Source: Flexivirga caeni (GTDB lineage: Bacteria > Actinomycetota > Actinomycetes > Actinomycetales > Dermatophilaceae). From it: 64,000 nt of DNA. The stretch covers positions 142,243-206,242 of the forward strand of contig NZ_RJJQ01000011.1 of NCBI RefSeq assembly GCF_003724155.1, given 5' to 3'. The position numbers and the translations under genes were made by a program. Positions 43,380 through 51,236 of the stretch are shown here, piece by piece. Numbering within the stretch: the first letter of the stretch is position 1; every line of letters starts with the position of its first letter. A model generated the notes under the pieces. That model ran no database searches. It worked only from the letters and a program-made list of their open reading frames with translations, and was not told the origin of the DNA.

Positions 43380-44900
43380 ATGGAATCCCGCAGCGTCGCT
43401 CTGGTCACTTTGGGGTGCGCTCGCAACGAGGTCGATTCCGAGGAACTCGCCGGCCGGCTGGCCGGCGCCGGCTGGACGCTGGTCGACGACGCCGCCGACG
43501 CCGACGTCGCCGTCATCAACACCTGCGGCTTCGTCGAGCAGGCCAAGAAGGACTCGATCGACGCGCTGCTGGAGGCGAACGACCTGAAGGAGCACGGCCG
43601 CACCAGGGCCGTGGTCGCCGTCGGTTGCCTGGCCGAACGGTACGGCGAACAACTCGCCGCCCAGTTGCCCGAGGCCGACGCGGTGCTCGGTTTCGATACC
43701 TACGCCGACATGTCCGCCCAGCTGAGCGCCGTCCTGGGCGGCCACGCGCCTGCTTCGCACACACCGTCCGATCGGCGCCGGCTGCTGCCGATCAGCCCGG
43801 TCGACCGCCAGGGCGCGGGCGTCGCGCAGCCCGGCCACGGCGACATACGCCGCCCGGACGACGTCGACGTCGCATCGCCGGCCTCGTCGCCGCGGGTCAT
43901 CCGGGCCCGGCTGGACGGGCGGCCGTGGGCTCCGCTGAAGATCGCCTCCGGCTGTGATCGCCGGTGTGCGTTCTGCGCGATCCCGAGCTTTCGGGGTGCG
44001 TTCGTGTCGCGCCGGCCCGCCGACGTGCTCGCCGAGGCGCGCTGGCTGGGACAGCACGACGTGCGCGAGATCTTTCTGGTGTCGGAGAACTCCACGTCAT
44101 ACGGCAAGGACCTCGGGGACCTGCGGCTGCTGGACACGATGCTGCCGGAACTCACTGCGGTGGAAGGCATTTCGCGGGTGCGGGTGTCCTACCTGCAGCC
44201 CGCGGAGATTCGTCCTGACCTGCTCGACGTGATGACGTCGACGCCCGGCGTCGTGCCCTATTTCGACATCTCCTTCCAGCACGCGAGCGGCCCGTTGCTG
44301 CGCCGGATGCGCCGCTTCGGCGACAAGGACTCCTTCCTGCAGCTTCTCTCCGACGTGCGCTCGCGGTCGCCATACGCTGGCATCCGCAGCAACGTGATCG
44401 TCGGTTTCCCGGGCGAGACGGACGAGGACCTGGAGCAGCTCGAGGACTTCCTGGTGCAGGCGAACCTCGACGTGGTGGGGGTGTTCGGCTACTCCGACGA
44501 GGATGGCACCGAGGCCGAGACGTATGACGGGAAGCTGCCCGACGCCGAGGTCGCCGCCCGGCTGGAGCACTTCCGCACGCTGGCGGAGCAGCTGAACGAG
44601 CAGCGCGCGACCGATCGCGTCGGCGAGACCGTCGAGGTGCTCGTCGAGTCCGACGGCACCGCCGACGGTGACGACGCCGAATTTTGGGGCCCCCACGAAG
44701 TATCGGAGCGAGGCACGAGCGGAGAACTTCGTGGGGTACAGGTGCGCGGTCGGGCGGGTCAGCAGGGGCCGGACGTCGACGGCGAGACGATCCTGACGGT
44801 CGAGCCGGGGAGTGTCGCCGTCGGCGACGTGGTCGTGGCGCGGGTGACCGGCACGGTCGGCATTGACCTCGTCGCGCAGCCCGCGGGGTCCACCGCGTGA
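43380..44900 (+). CDS. rimO: ribosomal protein S12 methylthiotransferase RimO
   Basis: 506 aa from the ATG at 43380. The N-terminal MTTase domain has C13 ([12 protein letters not shown]), [10 protein letters not shown] and [10 protein letters not shown]. The radical-SAM motif is C192-x3-C196-x2-C199 in [12 protein letters not shown]-terminal TRAM domain follows from about 415. It adds a methylthio group to an aspartate of ribosomal protein S12 using two 4Fe-4S clusters. Residues about 437-453 ([17 protein letters not shown]) are encoded by a palindromic dispersed repeat inserted in frame within the TRAM domain. It overlaps pgsA as GTGA. Confidence 0.94.
   Translation: MESRSVALVTLGCARNEVDSEELAGRLAGAGWTLVDDAADADVAVINTCGFVEQAKKDSIDALLEANDLKEHGRTRAVVAVGCLAERYGEQLAAQLPEADAVLGFDTYADMSAQLSAVLGGHAPASHTPSDRRRLLPISPVDRQGAGVAQPGHGDIRRPDDVDVASPASSPRVIRARLDGRPWAPLKIASGCDRRCAFCAIPSFRGAFVSRRPADVLAEARWLGQHDVREIFLVSENSTSYGKDLGDLRLLDTMLPELTAVEGISRVRVSYLQPAEIRPDLLDVMTSTPGVVPYFDISFQHASGPLLRRMRRFGDKDSFLQLLSDVRSRSPYAGIRSNVIVGFPGETDEDLEQLEDFLVQANLDVVGVFGYSDEDGTEAETYDGKLPDAEVAARLEHFRTLAEQLNEQRATDRVGETVEVLVESDGTADGDDAEFWGPHEVSERGTSGELRGVQVRGRAGQQGPDVDGETILTVEPGSVAVGDVVVARVTGTVGIDLVAQPAGSTA
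44690..44736. repeat. palindromic repeat, copy B, inside rimO
   Basis: Arms CCCCACGAAGT (44691-44701) and ACTTCGTGGGG (44726-44736) with core ATCGGAGCGAGGCACGAGCG. The intergenic copy at 22956-23001 differs by a few bases and one base of length. Here it is read through as part of the rimO coding frame. Confidence 0.85.
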
Positions 44901-45673
44901 GCGCGGCCCGTCGCGAGGACCGGCCCACCGCTCGCGAGGAACCGGCCGTGGACAAGGTGCGGCAACCGATCGCGCGGGCCGAGATCGAGCGCCGCCGTGC
45001 GGAGTTCGAGCGGCGGCGCGCGGCCGGTGAGCCGTTGATCGCGCCACCGATGCCCGACCCGGCGTCCACCCCCAGCACCGGCGTCAGCACCTGGAACATC
45101 GCCAACGCGCTGACGATGTTCCGCATCCTGCTCGTGCCGTTCTTCGGCTGGGCACTGCTGGCCGACGGCGGGCACAACACCGGATCTCGCACGATCGCCG
45201 TGATCATCTTCGCGATCGCCTCGGTCACCGACCGCATCGACGGGCAGTTGGCTCGATCCCGTGGCCTGGTCACCGATTTCGGCAAGATGATGGACCCGAT
45301 CGCGGACAAGGCCCTGATGGGTATGGCGCTCGTGGGCCTGTCCGTCATCGGGCGGCTGCCCTGGTGGGTCACCGCCGTCATCCTGATCCGCGAGGTCGGC
45401 ATCACCCTGCTGCGGCTGTCGGTCATCCGGCACGGAGTGCTGCCGGCCAGCCGTGGCGGCAAGCTGAAGACCGTGCTGCAGGCGGTGGCGATCGGGCTCT
45501 TCCTGCTGCCCATCACCGGGTGGTTCGACGTGGTCGCCTGGGTGGTGATGATCGCCGCGCTCGCGATCACCGTCGCGACCGGTGTCGACTATGTCTTCCG
45601 GGCGCTCAAGCTGCGCGAGAACAGCGAACGCTCGCGAGCCCGCCGGGCACGCCGGGCGACAGGCGGGAGCTGA
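44897..45673 (+). CDS. pgsA: CDP-diacylglycerol-glycerol-3-phosphate 3-phosphatidyltransferase
   Basis: 258 aa. CDP-alcohol phosphotransferase motif is seen as [12 protein letters not shown] then [13 protein letters not shown], with the conserved Asp residues and Arg. Four to six membrane helices lie between residues 72 and 235. The first 65 residues are a charged, helical, probably cytoplasmic extension ([19 protein letters not shown]). It makes phosphatidylglycerol phosphate for membrane lipids. rimO-pgsA-cinA-clgR order is conserved in actinobacteria. GTG start inside the rimO stop. Confidence 0.94.
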   Translation: MSAARREDRPTAREEPAVDKVRQPIARAEIERRRAEFERRRAAGEPLIAPPMPDPASTPSTGVSTWNIANALTMFRILLVPFFGWALLADGGHNTGSRTIAVIIFAIASVTDRIDGQLARSRGLVTDFGKMMDPIADKALMGMALVGLSVIGRLPWWVTAVILIREVGITLLRLSVIRHGVLPASRGGKLKTVLQAVAIGLFLLPITGWFDVVAWVVMIAALAITVATGVDYVFRALKLRENSERSRARRARRATGGS

Positions 45674-45675
45674 TC

Positions 45676-46167
45676 GTGTCCGGAGCGGAACTGATCGCGG
45701 CGCTGGCCCGGCGCGGAGACACCGTCGCGGTGGCCGAGTCATTGACCGGCGGCCTGGTGTGTGCCGCGCTGACTGCCGTTCCCGGTGCGAGTGCGGTGGT
45801 GCGGGGGAGCGTCACGTCATACGCGACAGACGTGAAGGCCAGCGTGCTCGGCGTCGGTGAGCGGCTGCTGGCCGCCGGTGGCCCGGTGCAGGCCGAAGTG
45901 GCGCGGCAGATGGCGCACGGTGTGCGGCGGCTGCTCGGCGCGACGCACGGTCTGGCGACGACCGGCGTCGCCGGTCCCGACCCTCAGGACGACGTGCCGG
46001 TGGGTCGGGTGTTCATCGCGGTCGGCTGGGACGACGCGCCAGGGGTGCCGGTCGACGAGGTGCGCATGCTGGAACTGTCCGGAGACCGGGCCGCGATCCG
46101 CGAGCAGACCGTGGACGCGGTGCTGGAGCTGCTTGCTTCGTGCGTGTCCGGGAGCGGGAATGTCTGA
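45676..46167 (+). CDS. cinA: CinA-type nicotinamide-nucleotide amidohydrolase (PncC)
   Basis: 163 aa from a GTG at 45676 with GGGAG eight bases before it. Core motifs are AVAESLTGGLVCAALTAVPGAS, SYATDVKASVLGV, and TTGVAGPDPQDDVPVG, the normal CinA C-terminal domain without the N-terminal MoCF part. It deamidates nicotinamide mononucleotide in NAD recycling. Starts 2 bp after pgsA ends, so it belongs to the same operon. Confidence 0.92.
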   Translation: MSGAELIAALARRGDTVAVAESLTGGLVCAALTAVPGASAVVRGSVTSYATDVKASVLGVGERLLAAGGPVQAEVARQMAHGVRRLLGATHGLATTGVAGPDPQDDVPVGRVFIAVGWDDAPGVPVDEVRMLELSGDRAAIREQTVDAVLELLASCVSGSGNV

Positions 46168-46275
46168 CCGGGCGGCGGGTGTTGATCGATGCGTGGAGCG
46201 TCCTCCCGGTGGGCTGACGGTGCCGGGAGCTAAGCTGAGGGCGTTCGTTCCGTTGTCGATGCCGAGGGAGGCGCC

Positions 46276-46575
46276 ATGATCCTGCTCCGTCGTGAGCTCG
46301 GTGGCGTGCTGCGCAGCGTGCGTCGCGAGCAGGGACGCACGCTGCGGGAGGTCGCGCAGGCGGCCCAGCTCTCGCTGGGATATCTCTCCGAGATCGAGCG
46401 TGGCGAGAAGGAAGCGTCCTCCGAGTTGCTGGCGGCCGTGTGCGATGCGCTCGGCGTGCGCATGTCCGAGGCGCTGCTGTCGGTGTCCCAGCGGCTCGCC
46501 GCCGCCGAGGAGCTGGCGGCGCCCGTGCCGCTGCCGGTCCCCGACTCCGCCGCCGTGGTCTCCTCCGCGGCCTGA
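46276..46575 (+). CDS. clgR: ClgR-like XRE-family regulator
   Basis: 99 aa with GGGAGG five bases before the ATG. The helix-turn-helix is [20 protein letters not shown] with the following [19 protein letters not shown], which is nearly the signature sequence of ClgR. ClgR activates clp protease genes and, in some species, pspA and DNA repair genes; its position after pgsA and cinA matches other actinobacteria. The C terminus is Ala/Pro-rich. Its stop is one base from the convergent glycosylase stop. Confidence 0.9.
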   Translation: MILLRRELGGVLRSVRREQGRTLREVAQAAQLSLGYLSEIERGEKEASSELLAAVCDALGVRMSEALLSVSQRLAAAEELAAPVPLPVPDSAAVVSSAA

Positions 46576-46576
46576 G

Positions 46577-47359
46577 TCACGCCCGCGCCTGGCAGCCCGG
46601 ACAGAAGACCAGCGATCGCTGCGTCGGCGGTTCGCCGATCCGGCCGTTTCGCAGCAGCCGGCCACACCGTGGACAGGGTTCGCCGATGTGCCCGTATGCC
46701 GCTGCGGTGTCGACGTATCCGGTCCGGCTGATCGACGCGACCAGCAAGCGGTGTGCGGTGTCGACGACGGAGAGCAGCCTCTCGTCCGAGAGGGCCTGCA
46801 CCGGCGCCCACGGGTCGATGCGCCGTGCAAAGAGCGTCTCAGTGGTCCAGATCGTGCCGAGTCCGGCCAGGTTGCGCTGATCGAGCAGCGCCGCGCCGAT
46901 CAGGCGCCCGGGCGCACTGCGCAACCGGGTGAGGGCGGTGTGAGCCGCATCGTCGTGCCAGTCGCGGGCGAGCAGATCGGGGCCGAGGTGGCCGACAAGT
47001 CGTCGCTCGTCGCGACTGTCGACCAGGTCGAGCATGCCCAGCCGCAACCCGATCGCGGTGCGCTCCGCGGTCGCCAGCAACGCGCGAATGTCGTTGTTGC
47101 GCACGGTGTTCGGGGTCATGTCGGCCGTGCGCCGCACCCGCCACGACCCTTCCATTCGCAGGTGGCTGTGCAGGGTGAGCCCGGAGTCGAGGCGGTGCAG
47201 GATGTGCTTGCCGTGCGGCACGATCTCCAGTGTCGTCATGCCATGCAGCCGCGTGCCGGCGAGGCTCGGCCAGCGCAGCTCGCACCCCACGAGCGCTCCA
47301 CCGCGCAGCGCGTCGTCGAGACGCCGGGCGGTGCGCCATACAGCGTCGCCTTCAGGCAC
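46577..47359 (-). CDS. nei: Fpg/Nei-family DNA glycosylase (endonuclease VIII type)
   Basis: 260 aa. Starts MPEGDAVWRTARRL, where P2 is the catalytic amine and E3 the partner acid after Met removal. HGKHILHRL holds the beta-hairpin lysine, and a C-terminal zinc finger has C229, C232, C253 and C256. The EGD start is the mark of Nei rather than Fpg (PELPE). It removes oxidised pyrimidines and cuts the abasic site. Actinobacteria often have several paralogues, so which Nei this is remains open. Confidence 0.92.
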   Translation of the reverse strand: MPEGDAVWRTARRLDDALRGGALVGCELRWPSLAGTRLHGMTTLEIVPHGKHILHRLDSGLTLHSHLRMEGSWRVRRTADMTPNTVRNNDIRALLATAERTAIGLRLGMLDLVDSRDERRLVGHLGPDLLARDWHDDAAHTALTRLRSAPGRLIGAALLDQRNLAGLGTIWTTETLFARRIDPWAPVQALSDERLLSVVDTAHRLLVASISRTGYVDTAAAYGHIGEPCPRCGRLLRNGRIGEPPTQRSLVFCPGCQARA

Positions 47360-47436
47360 GGGCCGCGCTCCTCATGTCCACATCATCTCAACACTGGTAT
47401 GACGATCGGCGCATCCGGGCTGCCTACGCTGGCGGC

Positions 47437-48576
47437 ATGACTGACCTCGCACGCGTCGTCCCCCCGTGGTGGCAGCGGCATCTGCTGGACGTGCTCGCTG
47501 CGTTCGGTGCGGTCGCCGTCATCGGGTCGGCGAACCAGTTGCATGCCCACGGTGGGGGTGAGCGCGGCATCGACGCAGTCGCGATCTCCGTGGGGCTGGT
47601 GGGTATGGCGGCGGTGCTGGCGCGCCGGATCTCGCCGCTCGCCAGCCTGGTGGTGCCGTGCGTGGCCGTCGGCGTCTACTTGCTGCGCAACTACCCGAAC
47701 GGGCCGACCTACTTCCTCCTGCCGCTCGGCGTCTTCTGCTTCGGCTTCTACGGCGAGCGTCGCCTCGCGCTGCGACTCGGGCCGCTTGCCGTGCTTGCCG
47801 TCGCACTGTGCGCCTGGCTGGGCGGCGGCCCGAACCTGATCACCCGCGTGACCATCGTCGTGAGCTGGGGCATCGCCGCACTGGTGCTGGCCGAGTGGTT
47901 GCGGACGGTGGCCGATCGTGCGCTCGAACGCCGGAAAGTGGTGCAGCAGCAGCAGATGCGAGCTCAGGTGCAGCAGCAACTCGAGCTGGCAAGGGACCTG
48001 CACGACAGTGTCGCGCACGCGCTCACGGCCATTACCGTGCAGGCCGCGCTCGCCGAGCGACTGGCGTATGACGAGCCGCGGCAAGCGGCGGAGGCGGCGC
48101 GCGCGGCGCGGATCGCCAGCCGCGATGCGCTCGCTGAGCTGGGCGCGATCGTGGGCTCGCTGCGCGAGCCGGGCACGGCCCCGACCCGGCCGCAACCGGA
48201 CCTGCGAGAGATCGATGAGCTGGTCGAGCGTGCGCGGGAGGCCGGCTTGCACGTGAACGTCGATCGTGGGCAATTGCAGGGGATTCCGGCGCCGGTGCAG
48301 GCGGCGGCATACCGGGTCGTGCAGGAGGGACTGACCAATGCCGTGCGATACGCGCCGGGCGGACGGTTGCGGCTGGTGCTGCGGTCGGACGGCACGGAGC
48401 TGCGCGTGGAGTTGACGGACGACGGCCCGGCGATCGGCAGCATCGCGCAACCTCCGGGCGGCGGCCACGGCCTGGTCGGTATGACGGAGCGTGTCCGTGC
48501 AACCGGTGGCGTGTTGCGGCACGGGCCGCGACCCGAAGGCGGCTACGCCATCCAAGCTCATTGGACGACAGCGTGA
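47437..48576 (+). CDS. sensor histidine kinase (NarL-type)
   Basis: 379 aa from the ATG at 47437; the longer frame is antisense to nei. About four to five hydrophobic segments lie between residues 18 and 155. The dimerisation box ARDLHDSVAHALTAI has H189, and the ATPase domain has EGLTNAVRYAPGG and a shortened G-box DDGPAIGS with GHGLVGMTERV. It overlaps its response regulator by 4 bp and is followed by an ABC exporter, as in the cluster at 1.1-4.8 kb. The signal is unknown. Confidence 0.92.
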   Translation: MTDLARVVPPWWQRHLLDVLAAFGAVAVIGSANQLHAHGGGERGIDAVAISVGLVGMAAVLARRISPLASLVVPCVAVGVYLLRNYPNGPTYFLLPLGVFCFGFYGERRLALRLGPLAVLAVALCAWLGGGPNLITRVTIVVSWGIAALVLAEWLRTVADRALERRKVVQQQQMRAQVQQQLELARDLHDSVAHALTAITVQAALAERLAYDEPRQAAEAARAARIASRDALAELGAIVGSLREPGTAPTRPQPDLREIDELVERAREAGLHVNVDRGQLQGIPAPVQAAAYRVVQEGLTNAVRYAPGGRLRLVLRSDGTELRVELTDDGPAIGSIAQPPGGGHGLVGMTERVRATGGVLRHGPRPEGGYAIQAHWTTA

Positions 48577-49256
48577 TTCGCGTTGTTGTCGCCGATGACC
48601 AGGCGCTGGTACGTCGTGGATTCGCCACCCTCGTCGGGCTGGAGCCGGACATCGAGGTCGTCGCCGAGGCGACCACCGGGCGTGAGGCGGTCGACGCGGC
48701 CAGGCGGCTGCGGCCCGACGTGTTGCTGATGGACATCCGGATGCCAGACCTGGACGGGTTGGAGGCGACGCGGCAGATCACCTCGGACCCGGAGCTTCGC
48801 GGTGTCCGGGTAGTGATGCTGACGACCTTCGATCTTGACGAATACGTCTTTCAATCCTTACGATTCGGCGCCAGCGGCTTCCTCGTCAAGCACACCGAGC
48901 CGGACGAGCTCGTGCGGGCGCTGCGCGTCGTCGCCGGAGGCGACGCGTTGCTGTCTCCGACGGTCACCCGTCGGCTGATTGCCAGGTTCGCGATGCAACC
49001 GGATGCCGGCGCTTCCGCTGTACGACGCGAGCCGTCGCCGATTGCCGCACTGCTGACCGAGCGCGAACGCGAGGTGGTCGGGCTGGTCGGAGAAGGCTTG
49101 TCGAACGACGAGATCGCCCGGCGCTGGTTCGTCAGCCAGGCGACGGTGCGCACCCACGTGAGCCGGGCGATGACCAAGCTGCATGCGCGCGATCGCGCCC
49201 AACTCGTGGTGATCGCCTACCAGCACGGCCTCGCCGGTCCGCCTGCTCCGGACTGA
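48573..49256 (+). CDS. NarL/LuxR-family response regulator
   Basis: 227 aa from a GTG at 48573 that overlaps the kinase stop as GTGA; a TTG four codons earlier is possible. Receiver domain with D54 in VLLMDIRMPDLDG, and C-terminal LuxR helix-turn-helix with LTEREREVVGLVGEGLS and ATVRTHVSRAMTKL. It likely controls the ABC exporter genes 220 bp downstream, by analogy with similar modules. Confidence 0.92.
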   Translation: MIRVVVADDQALVRRGFATLVGLEPDIEVVAEATTGREAVDAARRLRPDVLLMDIRMPDLDGLEATRQITSDPELRGVRVVMLTTFDLDEYVFQSLRFGASGFLVKHTEPDELVRALRVVAGGDALLSPTVTRRLIARFAMQPDAGASAVRREPSPIAALLTEREREVVGLVGEGLSNDEIARRWFVSQATVRTHVSRAMTKLHARDRAQLVVIAYQHGLAGPPAPD

Positions 49257-49285
49257 CTCGCCGAGCGGAGGGTGGGCGAGCTGCC

Positions 49286-49326
49286 GAGCATGCCCAGCGC
49301 GCGCCATACCGCGCGATCGGCATACC
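49286..49326. repeat. diverged hairpin of the GAG(T/C)ATGCCCAGCGCGCG family
   Basis: Left arm GAGCATGCCCAGCGCGCG (49286-49303) and a partly complementary right arm CGCGCGATCGGCATAC (49310 on). It is a weaker relative of the perfect hairpin at 28859-28900 and follows the response regulator stop by 30 bases, so it may serve as terminator. Confidence 0.5.
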
Positions 49327-49353
49327 TGGAGCCGGCCAGCCAGACGGTGGTCG

Positions 49354-49400
49354 GCTGAGTGGTGGAGGAGCGAAGCGGGGGGAACGTATCGAAGCCTGCC
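49354..49400. repeat. REP-like GTATCGA dispersed repeat
   Basis: GAGTGGTGGAGGAGCGAAGC, then GGGGGGAACGTATCGAAGCC. It matches the leading part of the composite repeat at 63534 but is not followed by the 23-bp dyad. The rest of the gap to the ABC gene at 49480 shows nothing else. Confidence 0.65.
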
Positions 49401-49479
49401 CGGCGCCTCAACAGCTGACGTATGACGATCTCCACGTCAGGGCGATGCTCGCGCGACTGCGGCCGGCCACGCTTGAATC

Positions 49480-50454
49480 ATGAATGCACAGAAGCAAACC
49501 CGGCCCGGACACAATGCGCGCGACGCCGAGCGGGTGGACGTGGTCGCCGTGACCGGGCTGACCAAACGGTATGGCCGGCGCACGGTGGTGGACGGCGTCG
49601 ACCTGCACCTCGCACGAGGTTCGATCACCGGCCTGATCGGCCCCAACGGTGCGGGCAAGACGACCATCATGGCGATGCTGCTCGGCCTGGTTCGCCCGAC
49701 CAGCGGTCGCGGCACCGTCCTGGGACACGACCTGTCCCGCCCGGGCGACTACCTCTCGCGCGTCGGTGCACTCATCGAAGGTCCGGCTTTCTTCGGGAAC
49801 CTGTCCGGCCGGGACAACCTGCACTACTTCGCGCGGCTGGGCGGACACAACCGTGGCGTCATACCCGAGGTGCTCGAGTTGGTGGGATTGCAGGGGAGAG
49901 AGGGGGATCCGTATCGGTCCTACTCCCTGGGCATGAAGCAGCGGCTGGGCATCGGTGCGGCGCTGCTCGGTGACCCCGAGCTGGTCGTCCTGGACGAGCC
50001 GACGAACGGCGTCGACCCGGCGGGGATGCGCGACATCCGGGCGATGGTGCGCCGGATCGCGGCGCAGGGCCGTACCGTGCTGATCTCGTCGCACCTGCTG
50101 GCCGAGCTGGAGCACGTCTGCGACCGGGTCGTCGTGCTGGACCAGGGCGGCCTGCGCTACTCGGGGGCACTGCAGGATCTGCCGGGCTCGCGCGCCGAGG
50201 TCATCCTGTTGCGCGGGCTGGACACCTCCGACAACGACGCGCTGGGCAGGATGCTGTCCGGCCGGGGCCTGGCCGTCGAGCGCCGCGCGGATGGTTTCGC
50301 GGTCGAGGTGGGCCGCGGCGACCCCGCGCAGCTGGCCGGTGAGCTGAGCCGTTGTGCGATCGAGGACGGCGTGCGCCTGGTCGAACTCCACCACCAACGT
50401 CAGTCACTCGAGGACCGGGTGCTCGACCTGGTCGGAACAGGAACCAGATCATGA
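49480..50454 (+). CDS. ABC transporter ATP-binding protein (ABC-2 exporter)
   Basis: 324 aa. Walker A GPNGAGKTT at 54-62, signature YSLGMKQRLG at 148-157, Walker B LVVLDEPTNGVD with D172 and E173. The first 20 residues are a polar extension. The SLGMKQ form of the signature is typical of BcrA/NatA-type exporters. It overlaps the permease gene as ATGA. Probably controlled by the two-component system immediately upstream; cargo unknown, though such modules often export antimicrobial peptides. Confidence 0.92.
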   Translation: MNAQKQTRPGHNARDAERVDVVAVTGLTKRYGRRTVVDGVDLHLARGSITGLIGPNGAGKTTIMAMLLGLVRPTSGRGTVLGHDLSRPGDYLSRVGALIEGPAFFGNLSGRDNLHYFARLGGHNRGVIPEVLELVGLQGREGDPYRSYSLGMKQRLGIGAALLGDPELVVLDEPTNGVDPAGMRDIRAMVRRIAAQGRTVLISSHLLAELEHVCDRVVVLDQGGLRYSGALQDLPGSRAEVILLRGLDTSDNDALGRMLSGRGLAVERRADGFAVEVGRGDPAQLAGELSRCAIEDGVRLVELHHQRQSLEDRVLDLVGTGTRS

Positions 50455-51227
50455 AGAACACGTTCACCGCGGAGTGGATCCGGTTGTCCGCCAAGCGAAC
50501 CTGGCTGATCGCCATACCGCTGACGATCGTCTACTCGGCCATCCTGACCGTCGTGATGATCGATCAGGCGCCCCCGCGCGCGGCCGGCGGCGTGAGCCTG
50601 CAGGCACTCGGTCAGTCCGGAGGAGCCACGCTTGCGGTCCGCGCGGCCGTGTCCTTCACCTCGGTGCTGATCCTGGCGCTCTTCGTCGGGATGAGCGCAG
50701 GTTCGTTCACCCGGGGCACGTGGCGAGCCTCGCTGCTGCAGCAACCCCGCCGAGTCGTCCTGGCGGCCGGGACGTTCGCCGCCCGGATCGCGGTCGGGGC
50801 CGTCGTGGTTGCCGTGCTCTTCCTGGCCGGGATCGTCACGGCATACGCCATGGCGCCCGGCAAGGGCATCGACACCGGCGCCTGGCTCGACCTGGCCTCA
50901 TGGCGCATGGCGGCGGAGGACTACCTGCGGACGATGTGCTTCGTGGTCGGCTGGGGTGTATTCGGCACCATGATCGGCACGGTGACCCGGTCGGTTCCGA
51001 TCGGGCTCGGCGCCGGGATCGTGTGGGCCGGTCCATTGGAGAACATCCTCGGTGACCGGCTGTCGTTCGGCGGACAGTGGTTTCCCGGGTTGTTGCTGCG
51101 CTATGTCGTGGCGCCCGAGACCGCCGTCGTCACCGGGATCACGCTGGTGCTGCGACTCGCGTTGTATGCCGTCGTCGCGCTCGTACTCGTCGCGGTGCTC
51201 CTGCAGCGGCGCGATGTGACCAGCTGA
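50451..51227 (+). CDS. ABC-2 type transporter permease
   Basis: 258 aa from the ATG at 50451 in the ATGA overlap with the ATPase gene; the earlier in-frame start lies inside that gene. Six hydrophobic helices (near 18-38, 60-82, 105-128, 155-180, 188-210 and 230-252) fit the ABC-2 permease fold. It is convergent with lhr with 9 bp between stops. Confidence 0.88.
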   Translation: MKNTFTAEWIRLSAKRTWLIAIPLTIVYSAILTVVMIDQAPPRAAGGVSLQALGQSGGATLAVRAAVSFTSVLILALFVGMSAGSFTRGTWRASLLQQPRRVVLAAGTFAARIAVGAVVVAVLFLAGIVTAYAMAPGKGIDTGAWLDLASWRMAAEDYLRTMCFVVGWGVFGTMIGTVTRSVPIGLGAGIVWAGPLENILGDRLSFGGQWFPGLLLRYVVAPETAVVTGITLVLRLALYAVVALVLVAVLLQRRDVTS

Positions 51228-51236
51228 CATCGGGCG

